This document shows, piece after piece, positions 19,611 through 31,600 of a stretch of 64,000 bases of DNA. The notes under the pieces are model-generated. The model did no database searches, had not been told where the DNA came from, and worked only from the letters and a program-made list of their open reading frames with translations. The translations under genes and the position numbers were made by a program. Position 1 is the stretch's first letter. Each line of letters starts with the position of its first letter. Origin of the DNA: Asterias amurensis (lineage: Eukaryota; Echinodermata; Asteroidea; Forcipulatida; Asteriidae); assembly GCF_032118995.1 (NCBI RefSeq), contig NC_092666.1:558001-622000 (forward strand), given 5' to 3'.

Positions 19611-22600
19611 CTGCAAAATAAATATTTGTTTGCACTGTAATATCAAATTAAAACCAAATCAACTGCAACAGATGTCAAAATCGAATAAAGTGTACTAACA
19701 CCGACAAAAACACACCAAAAACGATAATAAAACGATAAAAAAATAATTTACCTGTCAAGAAATTATCAAGAACCAGGCCTCGTTGGGATTAAACCACTAC
19801 AGTCGACTCCCGTTATTACGAGCTCGCATGTTACGAGGTTCCGGTTGATACAAGGTTTTTTTCCGGTCCCGAACGGCCCCATGCGTGTTTCAATGCATTA
19901 AAATACTGATTATACGAGCACGGTAGTAGCGAGAACACGGTTATAACGAGGTAATTTGGGAGACCCATTACGAGCAAAACATTGTTTAAAACCCTTCTAT
20001 AACGAGAACAATTCAAAAAACAAAAAAAGGAAATACCTGTACAGCTGGTAAAGTCGATATTTGTGGCTTTTAAGACATACAATAGAGGTGTTAAGTGGAC
20101 GCTACCACTAGCAACACTAATCCGAAATCGGGAGTCACGAGTCAGCAAGCAAGGTTGTTGCATGGTTCAAACATTGGATAAATCTTAAGAAAAGATACTG
20201 ATCCACTGAGTTTATAAGCGCATTATAAATTTTCAGAAGAAAAAAAACACCCGCAACTTACAATCAAAACTAGTTGCGTGATCAATATTATTGAATGCAA
20301 AAGCAAGATTTTACCTGGTATCCCACATTGGCAATGAACCATCTAACATGACACAGTGTTTACCAATGAAAATCAAAATTCTATTTTTTTGTTGCTGTGT
20401 CGAGTGTATTGCACATGCACACACATGCACAGAACAGCACGATCTTCCCTGGTATCTCGCGTTAGCAATGAACCTTCTATTATTACACTAGTGGTTACCA
20501 ATGAAAATCCAGCTTTTATTTTATTGACTGAACATTTTCACAGCATGTGCAATATGCATTGCAGCAGTAAGATTTTCCCTGGTATCTCGCAGCAGCAATA
20601 AACCATCCAGCGTTAAACAGGTGGTTACCAATGAAAACCAAGACTATTTATTGCATTGGCAATAAACTGCCGGCGACCAAAGTTTTGTAAGAGAAACTTC
20701 CCAAAACATGAACGCAAGTTAAAATCTTACACTTTTTATCAATCTTGTAAAATATAAATTGATTTTAAAATTGAATTTAAAACTAAACCAACTTAGTTAA
20801 AACAGTTTTATAATCCCCGCGTTGTGCTTGTTTGTGCAGTACATCGCACACACTACTCTATGCACACAGTAGTATAGTCAATTGCAGCTCTGCCATGCTT
20901 CTGTGTACACACGTGCGGCCATTATGTCATGTATATGCAAGTACACGTGTTGTGTGCATGCACAATGATGACGTATGTATCTATATTTAGCGCGCTGCGT
21001 TTAAGACGAGATTCGGATAATACGAGGAAAATGGGCCAGTCCAGCAGACCTCGTTATAACGGGAGTCGACTGTTGTTGAAAACCTCTTCACCACACATTG
21101 ATTCCCTTATTGACTGGCATAATTCGGTAACTAGTGTATGTTTATTTCCCCTCAGGCCTGTGAGTGACCAGAAGAGGGACCTATTTCCCTCTTCTGGTCA
21201 CTCAAAGTCCCTCAGGGGAATAGACGTACATTAGTTACCGAATTACGCCAGTCAATATGTGTATACTGATGTTAGATGACTATTAGAGGTTTATGCATTG
21301 TTTGCAGGAAACTTACCAGCCATAGCTATTGTTTAGATGACTATTAGAGGTTTATGCATTGTTTGCAGGAAACTTACCAGCCATAGCTATTGTTTGAAAC
21401 ATTCCTCCATACACAGTAAGTAGTGATACATCTAGAGTACCTCCTCCCATGTCAACCACAATAATGTTAGATACACCTTTCTGTTTGTGTAGTCCATATG
21501 CCATAGCTGCTGCTGTCGGCTCATTAATCATTCGCATCACTTCAAGTCCTACAGATTCAAGCAAAATTAAAAACAAACAAGGTAATGAGAACACAAAAAA
21601 ATCAAGTTTATATGTTTGCCTGCCATTTTTTTTAAATAATAATAATAATAATAATAAATCTTATAAAGCGCTGGTATCTAGAAAACTATTCACTGCGCTA
21701 AAATATGACCAAGGGAAAAATTAATGGTAGGCTTGACTGAAGAGGTAAGTTTTGAGATTGGATTTGAATGAAAAAATGTCAGGTTGTGATCTAAGGGTGA
21801 GAGGCAAGTCGTTCCACAGGCGGGGGGCAGCAACCGAGAAACTTCTATCCCCATAAGTTTTCAACCTGGAAGGTGGAACGGCAAGCAAGTTGGCATCACT
21901 GGACCTTAGCTGGCGAACGGGCTTATACGGCAGGAGAAGCCTCTGCAAGTACAACGGGGATGAAGTCTCTGTCATACAACGGTATGTTGTACAAAGGAGT
22001 TTGAAGATGATGCGTTGCTCAACAGGGAGCCAGTGTAGTGCTTGAAGAACCGGGGTGATATGCTCAAACTTTTTTGAGCGTGTTAGGATACGAGCTGCAA
22101 TGTTCTGGATTCTCTGAAGGTGATGCAAGGTGGAAGCTGGAAGTCCATATAAGAGTGAGTTGCAGTAGTCGAGTCGAGACGTTACAAGTGCGTGAATGAG
22201 TTGCTCTGCTGTTTTGTCAGAGAGCAATGAGCGGATGTGGTTTATGTTCTTCAAGTGGTACATGGCGATTCGGGAGGAGTTTTTGACGTTGGTTGTGAAG
22301 TTCATGTGCCTGTCAAAGATGACACCAAGGTTTCTAGCTGTGTTGCTACAAGGAATGACATGGCCATCAATCAGGATGCTGTGAATGGTGTTGTGGCGAT
22401 GTTGACTTTGGGAGTTCAGCAAGAGGATGACTGTCTTATCGCTATTGAGTTGAAGTTTGTTTGCGACCATCCATTCCTTAACTTCGGCAACACACGCTTC
22501 TGTACGAGCAACTGCAGTGTTTGCGTCCGTGGAGACAAATGGCAGATATAGTTGTGCGTCATCCGCGTAAAGCTGAACGGACAGACCGTGGTTACGAGCA

Positions 22601-25600
22601 ATGTTCGCAACAGGTGAAAAGTACAAGGAAAATAACACTGGACCGAGCACCGACCCCTGAGGGACGCCAAAACGTGATGTAGTGTTGGATGAGAAGGACC
22701 CGTCAATTTTTACATTTTGGGTGCGATTTTCCAGATATGAAGTAAACCACTTCAAAGCAGTTCCAGTGATACCGAAATTGTAGTGAAGACGTTGAAGGAG
22801 GATTTGGTGGTCGATAGTGTCAAAAGCAGCAGAAAGGTCAAGTAGCACTAAAATTACAGAGAGTTTCTTGTCAATGGCTCCAAGGATGTCATTTTGAACA
22901 CACAGGAGCGTAGTCTCGGTGCTGTGGTGTTTACGATACGCTGACTGTGCCAGCTCAAGCAGGTTGTTAGATGTTAGGTAGTCATTGAGTTGACCAGCTA
23001 CCACTTTTTCCACAACTTTTGAGATGAACGGCAGATTCGACACAGGTCTGTAGTTACTCAGCTTGTTCTTATCTAGCTTTGAGTTCTTTAAGATGGGGGT
23101 GACGTGCGCCTTTTTGAGCTGCTGAGGCACGATTCCTGTTTCTATGGATGAGTTGACAATGTTTGTAATGGCAGGTAGGACGGATGACAGACAAGTTTTC
23201 AACAAGGAGGTGGGTATTGGATCGAGGTCACATGATTTCGAGGGTGAGCGGCGGATGAGCTTTCCAACAGTTTCTTCCGATTCCGTCTCGAAAAGTTGGA
23301 GTACCGATGTAGAATGAGTATCATGGACAGAGACTGCAACTGATGATATCTGACCATCAAGCTCCGACCTGATGTGCGTAACTTTGGTTTCGAAGTGAAC
23401 ATTAAACCTTTCCGCGAGGTCTAATGCAGATGGACTGTCAGGAAGACACAGTGATGGTTTACTGTGTAGCAAACCATCAACAACAGCGAAAAGTTGTCTT
23501 GGATTTGTTGCATTGTCTGATATCTTCTGTTTGAAATGTGCACGTCGGGCATCTCTAATTAAACGAAGAACCAGGTTTCTTTGCTCTGTAAACATTTGGC
23601 GGTGAACAGTAAGACTAGATTTCCTCCACTGCTTTTCGTACATCCGCTTTTGCTTTTTGGCCTCCATGATGTCATGCGTATACCAAGGGCTATGGGGACG
23701 TACGGGTAATAGTCGCCTCTGTATTGGGGCGTGTCTGTCAATTAGTTGTTTGAGGGTAGTTTCATAACACTCTACCTGAGCAGACAGCTCAGAATCTGGT
23801 GCAACTTGTAGTAGATGGGTCATGTCCCTGGTGAACTCAGTAAGATCTATTTTGTTCAATTTACGGTAAGTAGCTACTTTCCAAGAGCGCTTTGGTTTAC
23901 CTAGTTTCAGTTCACAAACCACGCTACAGTGATCAGATATAAAGGTAGATACCTTGACCGAAGATGAAATAAGTACATCGACACTGGCTCTCCCTATGAC
24001 GTAGTCAAGAATATGGCCACTGGTATGTGTAGGTGATTCAACGCACTGAAGTAAGCCCATGCTGTCTAAAAGTTCGTCTAACTTTTTGGTGCTGCTGTCT
24101 TTCTGTGCCCAGTTGAAATTAAAGTCACCAACCACAACCAAGTTGTTCTCAAGTACCATGGACTCAAGCAACGTCGAGAACTCAGTCATGAAGTTGTTGT
24201 GAGAGGACGATGGTGGTCGGTAAAGTACAATTAAAGTTACCGCAGGGTTGTTGTTGCCCGAGGAAATGTTAATAATCATGTACTCAAATGAAGCAAAACA
24301 CTGAGTTTTCAAAAGTTTCACATTGAAGCTTTTACGCAAGATGACAGCAACACCCCCACCACGCCGGCCGGTTCTAGGGACGTGTGTGAAAGTGAAGCCA
24401 CTGGGACAAATTCCACCGATGTATTTTTGATCATCTTCAGTTCCAGTAAACCAGGTTTCTGTCAGTGCCAGAATATCCGATTTGCTATCTACAATGAAAT
24501 CATTTATCAGTTCAGTTTTATTCCTTGCAGATCGGCAGTTAAGAAGGGCTAAGTTCACATTTTCAGTATCTGGAGTTGTGGTTTGGCTTTGTATAGGGCC
24601 GATGGTGGTGGTGTGCAGTGGAGTGGTGCCTATGGTTACCTCTGATTGTCCAGTAACAATAGGTGAAGCGAGTTTCCTTTGTTTACGTGCACCTCCACGG
24701 CAACCCCGTCGTGTAGGATAGCGAAGCGCTATCCCTGCATCGCAGGCCGATCTCCATGCTGCATGGTCAAGTAAGCGACAAGAGTCAGGCCGTAGTTCAA
24801 GCAGTTTCCCAGGGGTGTAGGTCAGGCCCATAGCAGTCACGGTTGGCTGATCCCCGAAGTCACCCGGAGTCAAAATCGCGATGGATATTCCCAGAAAAAT
24901 CCACCACATAGTAATCAGATTTATCACCAATAATCAGTCAAACAGCCTGTGTACTCGTAATATGACCATCATTTAAAAAATCAGCCACATCAGGAACAGC
25001 TACGATGAAAAATTCAAATTTTTCCCAAGAACAGATGGAAAAGCAGTGCAGCCTGACAGCGCTCTATTAAAGTAACCCTAACCCTAACCAAAATCCATTC
25101 AGTTTAACACCCAGCTCATTAAATTAAGTTTGAAAATGAGTATTCAACAGAAAAAAGGAGTAATTCAATTTCACCAGATTAGCATTCACTTGTCAAATAT
25201 CATGCAAGACTCATTCATTTTGGTAATGTTGCCAGATGTTATCAGGTTGCGCCTCATCTTCAACCACCTCCTCGTCTCTGTCGCCGTTCTCTCCATCATC
25301 GTCAGCTTCTCCACCATCTTCAAAAAACCCTACTATTGGAAAGCACTTCCCAATGGACACTGGTTGCTTCAAAAAGCATGGACACTGGTTGCTTCAAAAA
25401 GCATGGAAACAGCTTGCTTGACTTCAATGGGTTTGAGAGTTTCACTAGAGTCGTAGCTGTGAAGCAGACATTTGACGAGATGTTTCTGGTAGTGAACTTT
25501 CATGTTCATTATGACGCCTTGGTCCATGGTTTGAAGATGAGAAGTTGTGTTCGGAGGAAGGAATTGGAAAGTGATGGCCTAAAGGTTTGGTACTTTTGGA

Positions 25601-28600
25601 TCAGCTGCACAGTTATCCAGGAACAGAAGAACCTTGCTACGCTGGCGGGAAAACTTTCAATCCAAATGCCATACCCATTTGCTGAATAGATCCAAAACCA
25701 TCTATGCTTTTATGTTGGCTCGATAGGTCACCGGGAGAGAACAGACATTCTAGAAGCACCGTGGGTTCTGGAACTTCCTGATGACAAGTGGCTTCAGTTT
25801 CTCGGACTCATCCATGTTGGAACAGAGCATGACCATCATCAGCACCCTTACTCTGTTTGCCACCATGATACTGTTCACCTTTAAACGACAGCATTTTGTC
25901 TGGAATGAAGCGTAAAACAGACCAGTCTCGTAGCCACGGATGATGCTGGGAAGTGATGATTTGTGGAAGTGTCGTGGCTGAGCGGTTTAGAGCACCGAAT
26001 TCAAACTCTGGTGTTTCTGATCAGCAGAGTGTGGGTTCGAATCCCCAGCCGTGACACTTGTGTCCTTAAGCAAGACACTTGACCATTGCTTCGTCCTTCG
26101 GATGGGATGTAAAGCCGTTGGTCCCATGTGTTGTGTAACGCATGTAAAAGAACCCAGTGCACTTATCGAAAAGAGAAGGGGTTCGCCCCGGTGTTCCTGG
26201 CTGTGGCTGCTTGATGCCGTAGCACCTTGTAATTCCTTATAAGGTGCTAACTAATTGGGTCTCAAAATTCATCACTGCAATAACCTATCTTTCTGAAATT
26301 TTGTATATACTCAGCGCCTTGAGTACCTTGTTTGGTAGATACGTGCGCTGTATAAGACTTTGATATTATTATTATTATTATGATTAAGGGTTTCTTTCAA
26401 CCAGGTCATGAGGGATGTCGGGTCAACACTTGCACTTTCTCTGAAGATCGGCAGCCGATTTCACGAAACTCTAGGATTAATCCTAACTCGAGTTAGGACG
26501 AGTGACCCGTCCTAACTTAGGATGGGTTCAATTCGTCCTACGTATTTGGATGCGGAACTGAACTCGTCTCAAGTCATAAGAAGAATCCTAAGTTAGGAAA
26601 AAGTTGGTGAAATCGACGGCTGCTTGTGTAGAATGCTGTTCTGGTCTTTAAATTCGGAAAGCCAACCCAAGCTTGCTTGGCAGTTTTTGTGTCCCAAATC
26701 TCTCCTTATTTGTGAAGGAGAGGTCCATTCACGGGAAGATTTTTGCTGCACATGCCTTAAAACCAATGCAGTTTTGGGATTATATGATAATCTCAAAAAT
26801 TTAATTTACTTGATAGTCCTCAATTTAATATAGGGGGTAACAATCATATGTGTGTATGTCCCACTAGTTTTAATATGTTTATGATTTAACATTTCATATC
26901 ATTCTTGATACAAATTAGTCACCTGCTAACTCTGCAGCCTTCCTGGTATAATTCCGCTGCATTTCATCAAATTCTGCTGGCACTGATAAGACAACTTTAT
27001 TTACTTTGAAGCCCAAATTACGCTCTGCAGTAGTCTTTAGTTCTGACACAATACAAGACCCAACATATTCAGGAGTCACTTCATCTGAATTCACTTCAAA
27101 CCTGGCCATTCCATTCTTCAACTTCACCTGCAAGACAAAAAGTATAGATTCAATCAATTAGTTATAATAGCAAGAGATTTGTGATTATTGAGGAAGCAAC
27201 ACTTCTTCTGTATGCACTATTATTAACAAGTCTGAAATGCTCTTGCTTAACATACCATGTACAACTTTAAGTTACTATAAAGACAATTTCATTATCAAGC
27301 AAAACCATCATCAGCAACATCATAAAGTTTTTAGATAAAAACAAAGGGCTAAAAATAATGCACTTTTCACTATTAACCCATTGTGGTTGTCCTCTTGGAC
27401 ATTTATCAGAAATACAGGCTCATAGTTATTGACAAATAAAACAAAAGACAACACTTGATACAGTTAGACAGGAATGTTTCTCTAGTTAGTTAGTGGTGGG
27501 CTTTCACAGAACTGTGACAAATCTTGACAGAATTTCACACAATAATGTGCTATCCGCTGCTTATTACAGGAAATTAATAACTGGGCCATCTCAGACCCCA
27601 CCCAAAACATGATGGCCTAGCAGCTAAGAGCATCGAATTCAAACTCTGGTGTTTCTGATCAGCAGAGTGTGGGTTCAAATCCCCAGCCGTGACACTTGTG
27701 TCCTTAAGCAAGACACTTAACCATTGCTTCGTCCTTCGGATGGGACGTAAAGCAGTTGTCCCATTAAAAAAAGGGGGTTCGCCCCAGTGTTCCTGGCTGA
27801 ATTGGCAGCATTGCGTCACAGCACCTTGTAAACCATTACAGGGTGCTATGTTTCCGGTCTCATACATGTAGTTCAGTAATAGTCCAACATACTTTGCAGA
27901 AAAATACTGTACAATGTATATTAAAAACGCCTTGAATGTTACTGAGTGACGGATATGTGCACTATATAAGAAGCCACTATTATTATTATTATTCTTTCTA
28001 AAGTGTTTGTGGATTTTGTTCATCATGGACTTGAAAAGCACTTATAGTCCAGGCATTATTTGAAATGACCTCGGACAAATTGCAACAGAAAGTCTGTAAA
28101 CTGTTTCATACTCAGATTTTTGTCCTCTATAACATCTCAAAACTCTTAAGCAATCCGAGTGGGGGAAAGTGTCATGGCGGCCATTTTTTCAAAATGGCCG
28201 CCAAAAACCAGATTTTTCCCAATATCTTTGCTTCTAAATGACTTAAGGCTTAAATTTTAAGTGCTTAACATACATTTTCACTGACTAGGAATCAAGTGAA
28301 ACGCATTTTCTAAAGTTAAACCTGGCCAAAAAATAAATGGCAGCCATTTTCCAAAATGGCCGGAACCTTCCATTTGGTTCTTGTAGAGGGCAGCACGCTC
28401 ATCAACCAGGTGTTACGTGGACGCCCTCTGGGTCTCTTCCAGAATGGGCCAGGACAGAGTCCCCCCCCCCTCCAAGCGTTGACGCTCAGCTTCAGGACAT
28501 GGATGTCCTCAAGACCGGCGGTTTCCAAAATTGATTCGTTGGAGAGGAAGTTTGACCAACAGACACCGAGTATCCACTGTGGCATCTGGTGTTAATGCTT

Positions 28601-31600
28601 GAAGCCTACATCCATCTTCTACCAAAAGTGTCCAGGTTTCTGACCCGTAGAGTAGGATGGGGAGAACGCATGTTGTGTACACCCTAAACTTAGTTTTGAG
28701 GTTGAGAAGCTTGTTCCGCCCCAAACGATCTAGCTGGTCAAAGGTTGAAAAGGCGAGCCCGAGTCGTCGATGGATGTCGGGAGAAGAGTGACCTTCAGAA
28801 CAGATTTCGCAGCCGAGATATCTGAACTTATCTGTGGTCTCGACAGGCTGGCCCTATACAGACGCTGGGGCGGAAGGTGGTTTGAGGCAGCGCAGTTCTG
28901 GATCTTGGTTTTAGCCCAGGATGTATGTAGACCCATTGTCCCAGCTTCTTCCTCGAACTTCTGGAGCGTGGTAGGCCACTCACTGTGCTTTCTGACGAAC
29001 AGGGCGGCATCGTCAGCATAGGCTAGGTCGGTAAAGGATGTTTCTCCAGCCAATACACCGAGATCAGCCTGACAGCGATTTAGTACCCAGTCAATGGCAC
29101 AGCAAAATAGGGCTGGGGCCAGGACGCAGCCTTGGCGAACACCGGAGGTGCTGATGAAGGGACAGGATGTGTCGTTGCCAACATGCACGGAGGAGGTGCT
29201 GCCGTCATGCAAGTCCTGAACCAGGTGAAAAAGAAACAGGGCTTCCCGATCTATAGAGTCAAAAGCTGCCTTAATGTCGACATAAGCAACGTGGAGAGGT
29301 ATTTCAAACTCGCAGTTCAGTTCTGACAGGTGAGCACTGCATCCATTGTTGAACGGCCCCGTGAAACCAGACTGCTGGGGTCGGCGGTGACGGAGGAGTA
29401 CAGGTTCTAGGCAAGTCAGGAGTACATGACAGAAAACCTTTCCATGGACTGAGAGTAGAGTTATAGGCCTGTAGCTGCTGCATTGGTTTCTCTGACCTTT
29501 CCCTTTGTATATGGAGATGATGACACAATTCCTCAAATCGGAAGGTACCCTTCCTGAGGTCCATACTTTGAGGAAGAGTTTGTGAAGGGCTTTGCTTATC
29601 GGGGTCTCGGCACACTTGAGCAGTTCGGGAGGAGTGCCACCAGGTCCTGCAGCACGTCCGTTCTAAAAGCTTCCTGATAGCACAACGTACCTCAGCCAGT
29701 GTGGGAGCAACATTTAATAACATTGAGAAAAATTAAACTGGAGAATGACATCATTAAAACAACACTTTGTTTAGAAAGCAGAAGAAGGGATCCTCAAATT
29801 ATTACTTACGATTTAATCTCAATGTTAGGCCTATTTAGAAGCGGAAAGAATAGCAAAATACCTGTTTTATTGCGGCCATTTTGGAAAATGGCTGCCACTG
29901 TTGTGCTTTTTGGTCAGGATTACCTTATTGTAACGTGGTTCATTGGATTCCTGGCCCCAGAAAATGTATGTTTAGCACTTAAAGACAATGGACACTATTG
30001 GTAAATGTCAAAGACCAGTCCTCTTACTTGGTGTATCTCAACATACATGTAGGCATAAAATAACTAACCTGTGAAAATTTGAGCTCAATTGGTCGTCGGA
30101 GTTGCGAGATAAATATGAAAGAAAAAAAAACACCCTTGTCACACGAAGTTGTGTGCTTTCAGGTGCTTGATTTCGAGACCTCAGATTCTAAACTTGAGGT
30201 CTCGAAATCAAATTCGTAGAAAAATACTTCTCTCTCAAAAACTACGTCACTTCAGAGGGAGCTGTTTCTCACAATGTTTTATATTATAACACCCCTTGCA
30301 AGTATTCTGCCTGCTCATTGGTTTAGAGGGCGTCACATGACATGTCTTAGTTTTGCCAGACGACGGCCGTGTGATAGAGCGCCGGTTTGCCATGCGCTAG
30401 TCCGACAGACTAGCACATGGCGTGCAATACCCAGACGTCCTGTGCGTGTACGAGGATTATAAATTAATAGTCTGTAACCACTTCGAATTGCACGACACTA
30501 CATGCAACACAGTAAGTAAAAGTGTATGCAATCCGTCGTCCGTGGATTGTAGCATTCAGGTCTGTAACTTAATAATAACAGTACAGTATTTAGAAATGTT
30601 TGGGGTGTAATAAAACAAATATTGACTGCTTTTACTCATGCAATGGTTAAAAACTATGACTCCCTCGGTGATCCCCGTAGCGTTCTATTTTCCCTCGGCT
30701 TCGCCTCGGGAAAATAGAACGCTCCGGGGATCACCTCGGGAGTCATAGTTTTAACCATAGCACTCGAAGCAGTCAATATTTGTATACTATTAACCTCTCC
30801 CCATTACTCATTACCAAGTGAGTTTTTTTTGCTGATAATTGTTTTGAGTAATTACCAATAGTGTCCACTGCCTTTAAAATTAAAGCCATAAGTCATTTAG
30901 AAGCGGAGATAATGGGGAACATCTGTTTTATGGCGGCCATTTTGGAAAATGGGGGCTGTTTTGGGAAATTGGCGGCCATTTTTTGCTTTTTGACCAGGTT
31001 TAGCGATACGAAATGCGTTTCATTTGATTCTTTGTCAGTGACAATGTATTTTTACCACTTAAAATTAAAGTCATTAAAGAAGAGGTGATATTGGAAAATG
31101 ACGGGTTTATGGCAGCCATTTTGAAAAATGGCCGCCATGACACTTTCCCCCACTCGGATTGCTTAAGAGTTTTGATATGTTATAGAGGAAAAAATTCTGG
31201 GTATGAAACAGTTACAGACTTTCTGTTGCAATTTGTCCGAGGTTGACCCAATTTTTTTTACATGAAATGCCTGGACTATAAGTATCGAGCAGAATAGAAT
31301 GACTACCTTGAATGGATATCTGGCAGCCTGTTTCCTCAAACTCTCCTCATCAAACGTCTTGCCAATGAAGCGTTTAGCATCATATATTGTATTCTGTGTG
31401 TATTGTTCAGCTTGACATAACGCATCATGCCCAATGAGTTTAGAACCATCTGGAGTGAAAGCCACCATGGATGGAATAGTTTGATGCAAATCATCAGCAA
31501 ACACCTGAAATAACAAACCTTGTGTTAATATTGCTAGTAGAGAGGCATCATTTCAAACATTTCTCAGTGTCAACAAATCGTAACAAATGAAAAGTTTAAC

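Larger units (their letters stand above)
28030..31290. mobile_element. 3.2 kb foldback element in HSPA13 intron 2, with captured LINE and nested MITEs
   Basis: The left arm (28040-28375) and right arm (about 30925-31285) are inverted copies: CACTTATAGTCCAGGCATT / AATGCCTGGACTATAAGT, TTGCAACAGAAAGTCTGTAA and its complement, and AGTGGGGGAAAGTGTCATGG and its complement. The right side contains several units of about 190 bp, each with ATGGCGGCCATTTTG. Between the arms lie a broken LINE (28376-29725) and a family B MITE that itself contains family A. The right arm ends about 17 bp from HSPA13 exon 31307-31504. Confidence 0.75.

Noticed and set aside
25064..25092. CCCTAACCCTAACC, telomere-like
   Set aside because: Only two repeats. 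Too short to call an interstitial telomere.
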